Positions 1 through 6,273 of a stretch of DNA of 7,465 nt are shown piece after piece. A program made the translations under genes and the position numbers. The stretch is taken from positions 1-7,465 of the forward strand of contig DGED01000039.1 of assembly GCA_002385755.1 (NCBI GenBank), written 5' to 3'. The notes under the pieces are model-generated. The model was not told the DNA's origin. It did not search any database and worked only from the letters and a program-made list of their open reading frames with translations. The number at the start of each line of letters is the position of its first letter. The stretch's first letter is position 1. The stretch is from Caryophanales bacterium UBA3935 (GTDB taxonomy: Bacteria > Bacillota_I > Bacilli_A > ML615J-28 > CAG-698).

Positions 1-2148
1 GCTGCCAACGATAACGGCGATATCGCGCTCGACCGAGGGGAATTTATGAAATTGTTGATATACAACCGGGGTTCTTTGGCGCTCTAACACGGCGCTGATG
101 TCAAGCTCGCAAACATATACGTCGTCCAAATCATTTTCCGCGGCAAATTGCGGGTGCAGCGCGCCGATAAGACCGATTAATTTGCCTTCGACGTAAAGAG
201 ACGCGCTCCGGTGCGGGTGCAGTTCAACGAACGTTTCCTCGATAGGCCTGTACTCGACGTCAAAACCAAGTTTGGAAAACAAAGTATCGCAAATGCCTTT
301 AAGAAGGTAAAAGTCGGATTGTTCCGCGGTCTTTCGCCAAGGCGTCGCGGCAAATTGCCCGGTCATCAACAAGGCGAGATGTTCAGGCTCATAATACTTG
401 TCCGTTTTATAATATACTTTCCCGAGTTCATACACGGCCAAATCCCTTATTTTATGCGCGTAACAATAACGGGCGTTTTCAATCAATCCCGGCAATAGCG
501 ACGTTCTTAAGAATTTGCGGGCGGAAGTGATCGGGTTTATTAATTCAATGGTCTGTCCCTTATCGGGAATGAACGAAGAAAATAACCCGGCGTTTTCATC
601 CCCGGTCAGGGAATAAGTAATCAATTGATTGAATCCTAAACCGGTTAGTATATCTTTTATTTCCCGGCGCGTTTTTTGCTTGTCGGTAAGATGACCAAAG
701 GAAGGAGATACGGGCATCGTCGACGGCATTTTATCGTAACCGTGAATCCTGCCAATTTCCTCGATTAAATCCTCTTTGATTTTAATATCTGGCCTGCGGC
801 TCGGGATCGTAATATAATCGCCGTTCACGGAAAATTTCAGGCGCCGGCAAATATCTTTAATTTCGCTATCGGTTATCGACGTTCCCAATAATTTGTTCGT
901 CTCGTCGGCGTTAATGGCGATACGAACCGGTTCCGGCTTGTCGGCGCCAACGAACACCGGTTCCTTTAATACTTCCGCGCCCGCTAAGGTTTGAAATAAG
1001 TAAGCCGCATAATCCACGGCGATCTTGGTCCGGTTAATATCGACGCCCTTTTCAAACCGCATCGAGGACTCGCTGATAAGACCCAAGCGCCTTGAGGTCT
1101 TGCTCACGGACATCGGATCAAAAACAGCGGCTTCCAAGACGATATTTTTGGTCGTAGGAACGATTTCCGTATCCAAGCCGCCCATAACGCCGGCCAGGGC
1201 GACGGGCCGCTCGCCGTCGGTGATCAGCAAATCTTCCGGAACGAGCCGTCGCTCTTCTCCGTCGAGCGTGACGATTGTCTCGCCGAGGCGAGCATTACGA
1301 ACCGCGATGCGATTACCCAATTTGTCATAGTCAAATGCGTGTAAGGGTTGCCCAAACAAAGCCAGTATATAGTTGGTAATGTCGACGACATTATTGATCG
1401 GCCTGATTCCGAAAGCGATAAGCCTGGAGACGAGCCACCACGGAGACGGTTTTATGGTGACATTTTTAAAGATTTGCGCGTAATAACCGGCGCATCCGGC
1501 CGTCTCGCTTGTTACCTCGATATAATCTTTGCATTCCTCATTCGAGTATGTGACGTCGAAGGAAGGCATTCGGAAAGGACGGTCATAGACGGCGCTGACT
1601 TCGATCGCGACGCCGAGCATGCTCAAAAGATCGCCGCGATTCGGCGTCACGCCGAGCTCAATCACGGTGTCGTCAAAGTTGAGGGCCTTCAATGGATCGG
1701 AACCGACGGCGACTTCTTCTTTAAAATAGAATATCCCGTTCTGGTATTCTTCGGGGATATATTTCTTTTCCAATCCTAACTCCTCGAGGGAGCATATCAT
1801 TCCCCGCGATTCTTCGCCCCTAATCTTCGCCTTCTTTATTTTAAATCCTCCGGGCAATTCGGCTCCGACTTTCGCGACGATAACATACTGACCCGCCCGA
1901 ACATTAGGGGCGCCACAAACAATCGGCAATATCTCGTCGCCAACGTCAACCCGGCAAGCGGACAAGTGATCGGAATCCTTTACCCGCTCTACCGACAAAA
2001 CATGACCGATAACAAGATTGGTCCCGTTTAAAACTTTATAATTTCCTTCCACTTCGATGGAATAAAGCGATAATGTTTTTATCAGTTCCTGTTCGCTAAT
2101 ATCGGATATATCAACTAACTCGTTAAGCCATCCTAATTTTACTTTCAT
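1..2148 (-). CDS. pheT: Phenylalanine--tRNA ligase beta subunit, C-terminus cut by window edge
   Basis: Beta subunit of the cytoplasmic (alpha-beta)2 PheRS, which charges tRNA-Phe. I translated the whole minus-strand frame: 716 codons from ATG at 2148, no stop and no frameshift, so the gene continues past base 1. Domains in order: an EMAP/Trbp111-type tRNA-binding OB fold (about residues 43-130, with CGAPNVRAGQ and SRGMICSLEELGL); the B3/B4 editing region (about 210-380, with NNVVDITNY and GQPLHAFD at 252-273 and MRFEKGVD near 363-370); B5 (about 400-470, ending IEEIGRIHGYDKMP); the catalytic-like core (RTSLLPGLI at 548-556); and the first residues of the anticodon-binding FDX-ACB domain (FPSVERDIAVIV, about 703-714). 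Family members are about 790-820 aa, so I infer that some 80-100 residues are missing. AGGAGG overlaps the pheS TAG stop and sits 5 nt before the ATG. The 9-nt gap to pheS indicates co-transcription and probably coupled translation. Confidence 0.98.
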   Translation of the reverse strand, partial: MKVKLGWLNELVDISDISEQELIKTLSLYSIEVEGNYKVLNGTNLVIGHVLSVERVKDSDHLSACRVDVGDEILPIVCGAPNVRAGQYVIVAKVGAELPGGFKIKKAKIRGEESRGMICSLEELGLEKKYIPEEYQNGIFYFKEEVAVGSDPLKALNFDDTVIELGVTPNRGDLLSMLGVAIEVSAVYDRPFRMPSFDVTYSNEECKDYIEVTSETAGCAGYYAQIFKNVTIKPSPWWLVSRLIAFGIRPINNVVDITNYILALFGQPLHAFDYDKLGNRIAVRNARLGETIVTLDGEERRLVPEDLLITDGERPVALAGVMGGLDTEIVPTTKNIVLEAAVFDPMSVSKTSRRLGLISESSMRFEKGVDINRTKIAVDYAAYLFQTLAGAEVLKEPVFVGADKPEPVRIAINADETNKLLGTSITDSEIKDICRRLKFSVNGDYITIPSRRPDIKIKEDLIEEIGRIHGYDKMPSTMPVSPSFGHLTDKQKTRREIKDILTGLGFNQLITYSLTGDENAGLFSSFIPDKGQTIELINPITSARKFLRTSLLPGLIENARYCYAHKIRDLAVYELGKVYYKTDKYYEPEHLALLMTGQFAATPWRKTAEQSDFYLLKGICDTLFSKLGFDVEYRPIEETFVELHPHRSASLYVEGKLIGLIGALHPQFAAENDLDDVYVCELDISAVLERQRTPVVYQQFHKFPSVERDIAVIVGS

Positions 2149-2157
2149 CGCGACCTC

Positions 2158-3180
2158 CTAAAATTGCTCCAAGAACCGCGGGTCATTTCCGTAAAACAGC
2201 CTAATATCGTCGATACCGTGACGAAGCATGACCACTCTTTCAATGCCCATGCCAAAAGCGAAACCCTGATATTTCTTGGGGTCGTACCCGGCCCCGCTTA
2301 AGACGTTGGGGTGCACCATGCCTGCCCCGAGCACTTCGATCCAGCCGCTGTCCTTGCATAACCCGCAGCCGTTGCCGTAACACTTGAAGCAAGTTACCTC
2401 GACTTCAACGCTCGGCTCGGTAAAAGGGAAGAACGACGGCCGGAATCTTATTTCCAACCTGTCGCCAAAAAGCTTTTTCATTAGAAACCTTAGCGTTCCC
2501 TTTAAATCGGCCATCGTAATATCGGTGTCGACGACCAGCCCTTCCAGTTGCATAAACTGATGCGAGTGGGTGGCGTCGTCATTATCGCGGCGATAGACCT
2601 TGCCCGGGCATACAATTTTTACGGGGTCACCCTTAGCCGCCAACAGGGTGCGAATTTGCACCGGGGAAGTCTGGGTTCTAAGCAAGTTATTCCCGTCAAT
2701 GTAAAACGAGTCCTGCATATCGCGCGCCGGGTGTCCCTTGGGGGTATTGAGCATTTCAAAATTATATAAATCAAGTTCGATCTCCGGTCCCTCGGCGATT
2801 TGATACCCCAAGCCGATAAAAATATCCTCTAGTTCTTGCCAGGCCTGATCAAGCAAATGTTTTCGGCCGACGGCAAATCTTTTCCCCGGCAGGGTGACGT
2901 CGATTTTATCCTTTTCCAGCCGGAGCCGCACTTTTAAATCATGCAGTTCTTTCGCCTTCCGCGCGATCAATTCCTCGGCGTAATTCTTAAACTCGTTTAA
3001 GCTTCGGCCGACATTCTTTCTTTCCTCGACGCTTAAACGCGGCATCATTTTCATCAAATCCTGCAACGAGCTCTTTTTCCCCAAATATTTGGCTTTGGTT
3101 TCGTTTAACTGGTTGATGTTCTCCACGTTGTCAATCGCTTTTTTTAGTTCTTCTTTCAAAACGATCAATTGTTTTTCCAT
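2158..3180 (-). CDS. pheS: Phenylalanine--tRNA ligase alpha subunit
   Basis: Catalytic class II synthetase subunit that activates Phe with ATP and transfers it to tRNA-Phe as part of (alpha-beta)2 PheRS. The 340 aa are full length for the bacterial family. Residues 1-90 look like the N-terminal coiled-coil arm that contacts tRNA. Class II signatures are complete: motif 1 region HPARDMQDSFY (150-160), motif 2 VYRRDNDDATHSHQF (195-209), the FRPSFFPFTEPS strand (246-257), and motif 3 GFAFGMGIERVVMLR (306-320). Four cysteines at 264, 267, 272 and 275 (CxxCx4CxxC) followed by GWIEVLGAGMVHPNVL match the Bacillus-type enzyme. The ATG at 3180 has AGGAGG 5 nt upstream. pheS is the first gene of pheS-pheT and lies directly behind the T-box terminator, so its expression should depend on tRNA-Phe charging. 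Confidence 0.98.
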   Translation of the reverse strand: MEKQLIVLKEELKKAIDNVENINQLNETKAKYLGKKSSLQDLMKMMPRLSVEERKNVGRSLNEFKNYAEELIARKAKELHDLKVRLRLEKDKIDVTLPGKRFAVGRKHLLDQAWQELEDIFIGLGYQIAEGPEIELDLYNFEMLNTPKGHPARDMQDSFYIDGNNLLRTQTSPVQIRTLLAAKGDPVKIVCPGKVYRRDNDDATHSHQFMQLEGLVVDTDITMADLKGTLRFLMKKLFGDRLEIRFRPSFFPFTEPSVEVEVTCFKCYGNGCGLCKDSGWIEVLGAGMVHPNVLSGAGYDPKKYQGFAFGMGIERVVMLRHGIDDIRLFYGNDPRFLEQF

Positions 3181-3199
3181 AATAACCTCCTGCGATAAT

Positions 3200-3227
3200 A
3201 AAAAATCCTTAACAACAAAGTTAAGGA
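3200..3227 (-). terminator. T-box-controlled intrinsic terminator of pheST
   Basis: TCCTTAAC and GTTAAGGA form an 8-bp stem with loop TTTGTT, followed by six Ts. It ends about 10 nt before the pheS Shine-Dalgarno sequence. Its 5' arm overlaps the 3' strand of the T-box antiterminator helix, so uncharged tRNA-Phe would block its formation. Confidence 0.93.
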
Positions 3228-3436
3228 CGAAATTTCCGCGGTACCACCTTACTTCAACAATACAAAAAAACTTGTTGCTCTCAAATTTGATAACGCAGCA
3301 AACCTGCGGGTTTGATTAGAACCGCTCCGAAGACGAATTTCATGGCGATTATTGCATAGGACTTCCAGTCAAGGTCCTAATTCCCTGAAGCAAAAAGAGC
3401 GCCATTACTCCCTTCTTCATCATCGCTTTAGTATTT
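3205..3436 (-). promoter_or_regulatory. T-box riboswitch leader, Phe specifier (UUC)
   Basis: This leader senses uncharged tRNA-Phe and allows readthrough into pheST. Stem I base: GAAGA (3418-3414) pairs with TCTTC (3333-3329). The AGTA loop-E motif (3409-3406) lies opposite a specifier loop containing GAA then TTC at 3337-3335, the Phe codon. The next helix is ATGGCG (3405-3400) with CGCCAT (3347-3342), and an apical helix GGAC/GTCC follows. CAACAA/TTGTTG forms a likely stem III. The T-box core AAGGTGGTACCGCGG is at 3250-3236. Its TGGT (3246-3243) would pair with ACCA, which fits an A73 discriminator as in tRNA-Phe. Antiterminator: TAAGG pairs with CCTTA, GCG with CGT. The CCTTA arm is also the 5' arm of the terminator, so the two folds exclude each other. 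The structure was paired by hand. Confidence 0.97.
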
Positions 3437-3442
3437 TCGTTT

Positions 3443-3471
3443 ATTATACCATCTATTCAATTTTTATTCAA
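3443..3471 (-). promoter_or_regulatory. Sigma-A promoter of the T-box-pheST unit
   Basis: The -35 TTGAAT (3471-3466), a 17-bp spacer and a perfect -10 TATAAT (3448-3443) put the start of transcription near 3436, about 18 nt before stem I of the T-box. The promoter lies downstream of the CotD-like gene's terminator, so pheST appears to be independently transcribed. Confidence 0.88.
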
Positions 3472-3506
3472 GGGAATATTCGCCCTTTTTTACAAGCGCG
3501 GTAGGC

Positions 3507-3529
3507 AAAATAGCCCCTTGCGGGGCTAT
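3507..3529 (-). terminator. Intrinsic terminator after the CotD-like gene
   Basis: ATAGCCCC and GGGGCTAT form a perfect 8-bp stem around a GCAA tetraloop, followed on the minus strand by only three or four Ts. It begins 8 bases after the TAA of the CotD-like gene and precedes the pheS promoter. The plus-strand side also carries a T-run (CTTGTTTTTT), so it might stop transcription in both directions. Confidence 0.75.
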
Positions 3530-3537
3530 CTTGTTTT

Positions 3538-3918
3538 TTAAAGCCGGCGGCTTCTTCTGAATTGGCCTTGTTGGAAATCAAACGCCGGAGTTCCGGGTTG
3601 CGGTCCGGCCATTCCATCCATACCGGTGAATTGCGGCCCGACCTGAGGCCCGGGTATTTCCGCCATATCAGCAAACTGCGGTTCACCGAATAAAGGTTGA
3701 ATTCCTGCAAACGGCATATTCGTGCAGCAACCGATGTTTTCCACGCAGCAGTCATTGAATTCGCAACACAATTGCCTGGGAATGAAACGGTTGCGCCTAA
3801 TATGATGATTGAATATGCGATTTACATGTTCACATATAATAGGTTGTTCTTCGCAAAAAACACGATGAATGTCACTTGCGGTTCTATGAATAATAGGCGG
3901 TCTTACAAAGCAGTTCAT
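3538..3918 (-). CDS. Probable CotD-like spore coat protein
   Basis: A 126-aa protein with two unlike halves. Residues 1-65 are rich in Cys (nine: 3, 22, 29, 51, 52, 57, 58, 64, 65), His and Arg. They include PPIIH (7-11), EHVNRIFNHHIRR (30-42) and FIPRQLCCEFNDCC (45-58). The proline/His start, the central HVN..HH segment followed by an IP turn, and the Cys pairs recall the CotD inner spore coat family; this is recognition by eye, not alignment. Residues 66-120 are low complexity, rich in Pro, Gly, Gln, Phe and Met, and the C-terminus is basic (RRSRRL). No signal peptide or membrane segment is visible. The start is well supported: AAGGAGG (3932-3926) lies 7 nt before ATG. The gene is a single unit with its own terminator and no evident sigma-A -35. 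If the call is right, the host forms endospores or descends from a spore former. A Cys-rich structural protein of unknown role remains possible. Confidence 0.62.
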   Translation of the reverse strand: MNCFVRPPIIHRTASDIHRVFCEEQPIICEHVNRIFNHHIRRNRFIPRQLCCEFNDCCVENIGCCTNMPFAGIQPLFGEPQFADMAEIPGPQVGPQFTGMDGMAGPQPGTPAFDFQQGQFRRSRRL

Positions 3919-3937
3919 ATCTTTCCCTCCTTCTACC

Positions 3938-3946
3938 TATATTATA
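3938..3946 (-). promoter_or_regulatory. Candidate -10 element of the CotD-like gene, sigma factor uncertain
   Basis: TATAATATA lies 6 nt upstream of AAGGAGG, so the leader would be very short. The hexamer where a sigma-A -35 should lie (about 3964-3969) reads CATGCC, unlike TTGACA. The pattern xATAnnnTA resembles a sigma-K -10 and xATAATA a sigma-G -10, but I found no matching -35 for either. The sigma assignment is therefore open. Confidence 0.35.
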
Positions 3947-4019
3947 CGAATCTAGGTTTATTTGGCATGTGCGTTTGTATATTTAAAAAAATTATAGACA
4001 AATTATCCGAAAATATAAA

Positions 4020-4048
4020 TTGACTTTAGGTTATAATTATTGTAAAAT
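4020..4048 (+). promoter_or_regulatory. Sigma-A promoter of clpP
   Basis: TTGACT (4020-4025), a 17-bp spacer and TAAAAT (4043-4048) predict a start near 4055 and a leader of only about 14 nt, just enough for AAGGAG (4056-4061). The A/T-rich tract before the -35 (about 3980-4019) could act as an UP element. No complete CtsR heptad repeat is present. Confidence 0.85.
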
Positions 4049-4068
4049 ACCTTAAAAGGAGAAACGAT

Positions 4069-4662
4069 ATGTATTACACACCGATAGTTATAGAACGCAC
4101 TTCATTTGGGGAACGTTCTTATGATATTTATTCCCGATTGTTAAAAGACAGGATCGTCATGCTTTGCGGCGAGATACAGGATTCCATGGCAAACAGCATC
4201 GTGGCGCAGCTTTTGTTTTTGGCCGCCGAGGACAGCGAAAAAGAGATTTATCTTTACATTAACTCCAACGGCGGTTCGGTAACCGCGGGAATGGCCATTC
4301 ATGACACGATGCGATTAATAGCCCCCCCGGTCTCCACCATCTGTATCGGGCTCGCGGCATCAATGGCGGCTTTCATTCTTGCGAGCGGCACCAAAGGCAA
4401 AAGGTACGCTTTGCCGAACAGCGAGATTTTGATTCATCAACCGCTGGGCGGCGCCAAGGGGCAAGCAACGGAAATCCAAATCGCCGCCAAGCATATCCTC
4501 AGGACTAGGGAAAGAATAAATAGGATGCTCGCGGAATATACCGGCAAAACCATCGAACAAATCAATATCGATACTGACCGGGACAATTATATGTTTGCGG
4601 AAGAAGCCTTGTCCTACGGGATTATCGACGCGATTTTGGAAAAAGAACCGCAAAAAAAATAG
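4069..4662 (+). CDS. clpP: ATP-dependent Clp protease proteolytic subunit
   Basis: Serine peptidase S14 that forms the tetradecameric proteolytic chamber and is fed by AAA+ unfoldases such as ClpX and ClpC in the cytoplasm. The 197 aa are full length. The catalytic triad is intact and at the usual Bacillus numbering: Ser98 in GLAASMAAF, His123 in ILIHQPLGG, Asp172 in [21 protein letters not shown] (65-77) is the conserved glycine-rich segment of the S1 and oxyanion region, and [18 protein letters not shown] (38-55) the hydrophobic N-terminal part. AAGGAG lies 7 nt before ATG. The gene is monocistronic with its own promoter and converges on nadK across a shared terminator. No ClpX or ClpC gene is in the window. 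In Bacillus ClpXP degrades Spx, whose gene lies about 2.3 kb away here, though nothing in the sequence shows co-regulation. Confidence 0.98.
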   Translation: MYYTPIVIERTSFGERSYDIYSRLLKDRIVMLCGEIQDSMANSIVAQLLFLAAEDSEKEIYLYINSNGGSVTAGMAIHDTMRLIAPPVSTICIGLAASMAAFILASGTKGKRYALPNSEILIHQPLGGAKGQATEIQIAAKHILRTRERINRMLAEYTGKTIEQINIDTDRDNYMFAEEALSYGIIDAILEKEPQKK

Positions 4663-4683
4663 GGATGCAAATCCCTTTTTTTA
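4652..4683. terminator. Shared bidirectional terminator between clpP and nadK
   Basis: AGGGAT-GCAA-ATCCCT (4661-4676) is flanked by an A-run (4652-4659) and a T-run (4677-4682), so the same hairpin serves clpP on the plus strand and relQ-nadK on the minus strand. The clpP TAG (4660-4662) enters the stem, and the nadK TAA (4683-4681) lies at the edge of the T-run. Confidence 0.9.
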
Positions 4684-5427
4684 TTCGATGAATGCTCTTT
4701 TTACCCGGTCAAAGAAGTCCGCGTCTTTCTTTACGATAAAACTCACCGTTTTCTCGGAAAGCCGGGCCGCGATCGATGTCAGATCGTCAAATTCCAGCAA
4801 TTGACCGTCAACCGTGATATAAAGCTCGCTGGCTGAATGCGGATGCAATTCGATAACGGCCTTTTCTGACAAAACGAGCGGCGAGGCCAAACTCCGGTAG
4901 ACGCGATTGCTAATCGGGGCCACTTCGGTAAGTTGTATCGCCTTTATCGCCGGGTCGATGATACTACCGCCCAATGATCTGTTATATGCGGTGCTTCCCG
5001 CCGGCGGTGATATCAAGATTCCCGTCCCTCTGATCGTTTCGAAAAATTTCCCATTAATATAGATATCCATGATTTGCGTGTGGACAGGGTTAAGTAAAGC
5101 CAAGTCGTTCACGGCAACCCCTTGTTGAACATTGCCGATGCCGAAGAGTTGATATTCCATTAAATTTATCGTAAACAAATCATAATCGTCTTCTCTTAAC
5201 ATGCGGAATATTTCTTCAACCTCATCAATGTCAAAATCGGCGTAAAAACCCAATTTACCCGTGTTTACGCCGACAAATTTTATCCCGTCAAGACGGCCTT
5301 CGTATTTATGAATCGCGCCGAGCATGGTCCCATCGCCGCCAAAAGAAAAAACGACATCAGGCGCGTTTTCATCATGCGCGAAAGGGAAATCAATATTAAC
5401 GCATTTTCCGTAGCAAGCATATTTCAT
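4681..5427 (-). CDS. nadK: NAD kinase (short N-terminus)
   Basis: Phosphorylates NAD to NADP, the source of NADPH for biosynthesis and thiol redox balance; cytosolic. With the start chosen here it has 248 aa. Family signatures are clear: GGDGT (30-34) with the catalytic Asp, GVNTGKLGFY (53-62), ND (107-108), GTGILISPPAGSTAYNRSLGG (134-154) where the NAD(P) site lies, NRVYRSLASPLVL (174-186) and TVDG (205-208). The start is ATG at 5427: AAAGGTGAT precedes it, and the upstream gene ends 4 bp before. An ATG at 5508 in the same frame would add 27 residues (MSKRCAPRNTSW...), unlike any NAD kinase and inside relQ, so I reject it. Only 29 residues precede the GGDGT motif, fewer than the roughly 40 of the Bacillus enzyme as I recall it. 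It is the second gene of relQ-nadK, the same order as yjbM-ppnKA in B. subtilis. Confidence 0.97.
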   Translation of the reverse strand: MKYACYGKCVNIDFPFAHDENAPDVVFSFGGDGTMLGAIHKYEGRLDGIKFVGVNTGKLGFYADFDIDEVEEIFRMLREDDYDLFTINLMEYQLFGIGNVQQGVAVNDLALLNPVHTQIMDIYINGKFFETIRGTGILISPPAGSTAYNRSLGGSIIDPAIKAIQLTEVAPISNRVYRSLASPLVLSEKAVIELHPHSASELYITVDGQLLEFDDLTSIAARLSEKTVSFIVKKDADFFDRVKRAFIE

Positions 5428-5431
5428 ATTA

Positions 5432-6109
5432 TCACCTTTTGTTAATGTTGTCCAGCAACAATCCGATATTATCCAACTCGTATTCCTCGGGGCGCACCTT
5501 TTCGACAACTATCTCATCAATGGATTTTTTGATTCTGGCCATTTCTTCATCCAGCTGGGCCGTGACAATTGACGCGGCAAGAAGACGCTCCCTAATCTCA
5601 TCCGGTATTTTCCGATAGTACTTATACTTCAGCGAATGTTCGATTGAAGCCCACAAATGCATCGCGTAGGTGCGAACCTGAAATTCGATATTAATCGGGA
5701 CCCGTCCGTCTACCGTTTCCACCTCATACTTGGCAATCAAGTGCAGCGAACGATAACCGCTGGGTTTGGGCTCTTTAATGTAATCTTTTATCAGAAAAAT
5801 ATTGATGTCTTTGCGGGCCTTTAACAGCTCGAAAACCTTATAAACGTCTTGCCGGTACTTGCATATAATTCGAATACCGGCAATATCATAGATTTCCGCG
5901 GCGATATTCTGAAAGTCGATCCCCAACCGTTCCGCTTTTTCCAAAATGCTGCTTACCGTTTTAACGCGCCCAGAAATGCTTTCTATCGGGTTGCTGACCT
6001 TTTTGAACAGAAATTCTTTCCTTAACGACTCAAGTTTGATAATAAAACCGCTGACCGCCAACTCATACGGCAAAAGAAATGAATTCCAAAACCGATTTTC
6101 GTTTACCAT
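5432..6109 (-). CDS. relQ: Small alarmone synthetase, RelQ type (GTP pyrophosphokinase)
   Basis: Single-domain (p)ppGpp synthetase that transfers pyrophosphate from ATP to GTP or GDP; cytosolic stringent-response enzyme. There is no HD hydrolase, TGS or ACT domain, so this is the YjbM/SasB class and not Rel. The 225 aa carry the synthetase signatures: SGRVKTVSSILEK (46-58), YDIAGIRIICKY (74-85), DYIKEPKPSGYRSLHL (109-124), IEFQVRT (141-147, Glu142 the likely metal ligand) and WASIEHSLKYKY (153-164). The C-terminal helices contain LDEEMARIKKSI (186-197), resembling the part used for tetramerisation in RelQ. Start: ATG at 6109 with GAGAGG 7 nt upstream. An in-frame ATG at 6157 lies upstream of the predicted transcription start, inside the promoter, and is excluded. 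The TGA stop is 4 bp from the nadK ATG, so the two genes form one operon. Confidence 0.96.
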   Translation of the reverse strand: MVNENRFWNSFLLPYELAVSGFIIKLESLRKEFLFKKVSNPIESISGRVKTVSSILEKAERLGIDFQNIAAEIYDIAGIRIICKYRQDVYKVFELLKARKDINIFLIKDYIKEPKPSGYRSLHLIAKYEVETVDGRVPINIEFQVRTYAMHLWASIEHSLKYKYYRKIPDEIRERLLAASIVTAQLDEEMARIKKSIDEIVVEKVRPEEYELDNIGLLLDNINKR

Positions 6110-6123
6110 ATACCAACCTCTCA

Positions 6124-6141
6124 GGCGTCGGAATCCACGCC
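6124..6141 (-). promoter_or_regulatory. 5' leader hairpin of relQ-nadK mRNA
   Basis: GGCGT/ACGCC plus GG/CC makes a 7-bp hairpin with one bulged base and a 3-nt loop. It starts at about the second nucleotide of the predicted transcript and ends one base before the GAGAGG Shine-Dalgarno sequence. It could protect the 5' end or limit ribosome access; no ligand or regulator is suggested by the sequence. Confidence 0.5.
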
Positions 6142-6148
6142 CAAGTAT

Positions 6149-6177
6149 ATTATACATTTATTTTCGCTATTTCTCAA
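6149..6177 (-). promoter_or_regulatory. Sigma-A promoter of relQ-nadK
   Basis: TTGAGA (6177-6172), a 17-bp spacer and perfect TATAAT (6154-6149) predict a start near 6142. This decides the relQ start codon, because only the ATG at 6109 lies downstream of it. It is divergent from the CYTH promoter, with about 100 bp between the two -35 boxes. Confidence 0.87.
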
Positions 6178-6180
6178 GAC

Positions 6181-6190
6181 GCAATCTTGC
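6181..6190. promoter_or_regulatory. Palindrome GCAA-TC-TTGC next to the relQ -35
   Basis: A perfect 4+4 palindrome with a 2-bp centre lies 3 bp upstream of the relQ -35 box. A near copy, GCAA-TAC-TTGC, occurs at 6274-6284 on the CYTH promoter. It is a possible repressor or activator half of a paired site; short palindromes also arise by chance in A/T-rich DNA. Confidence 0.3.
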
Positions 6191-6201
6191 AAATAATTGG
6201 T

Positions 6202-6247
6202 TTGTCATTTTCGCCATATATATTGTATTTATTTGAAAAAATGACAA
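6202..6247. repeat. 10-bp perfect inverted repeat between divergent promoters
   Basis: TTGTCATTTT (6202-6211) and AAAATGACAA (6238-6247) are exact reverse complements separated by 26 bp. The centre of symmetry (about 6224.5) lies near the midpoint between the two divergent -35 boxes. Neither predicted transcript includes it, so it would act as DNA and not as RNA. No known operator was recognised. Confidence 0.5.
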
Positions 6248-6273
6248 TAATATAATAAACCCGCTTTTATTTC

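Noticed and set aside
1348..1779. Plus-strand open frame of 143 aa within the pheT region
   Set aside because: It is the complement of the continuous pheT frame, which carries recognisable domains throughout.
1..2148. Possible broken pheT, since no start-to-stop frame is complete there
   Set aside because: Codon-by-codon translation gives 716 codons with no internal stop or shift; the missing stop is explained by the window edge.
3468..3755. Alternative minus-strand reading frame of 95 aa overlapping the CotD-like gene
   Set aside because: It runs through the terminator at 3507-3529 and up to the pheS promoter, and the competing frame has AAGGAGG and a coherent Cys/His pattern.
3697..4023. 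Plus-strand open frame of 108 aa
   Set aside because: It is antisense to the CotD-like gene and extends through the A/T-rich gap into the clpP promoter; no Shine-Dalgarno sequence was recognised.
4019..4037. Possible CtsR operator at the clpP promoter
   Set aside because: Only one half (ATTGACT) resembles the heptad TTTGACC; the second half after the 3-bp spacer reads GGTTATA, so the tandem repeat is absent.
5428..5508. Longer nadK start at 5508, adding 27 residues
   Set aside because: The added residues do not resemble NAD kinase, lie entirely within the relQ reading region, and the ATG at 5427 has its own Shine-Dalgarno sequence.
6110..6157. Longer relQ start at 6157, adding 16 residues
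   Set aside because: This ATG falls in the spacer of a TTGAGA-17-TATAAT promoter, upstream of the predicted transcription start, and has no Shine-Dalgarno sequence.
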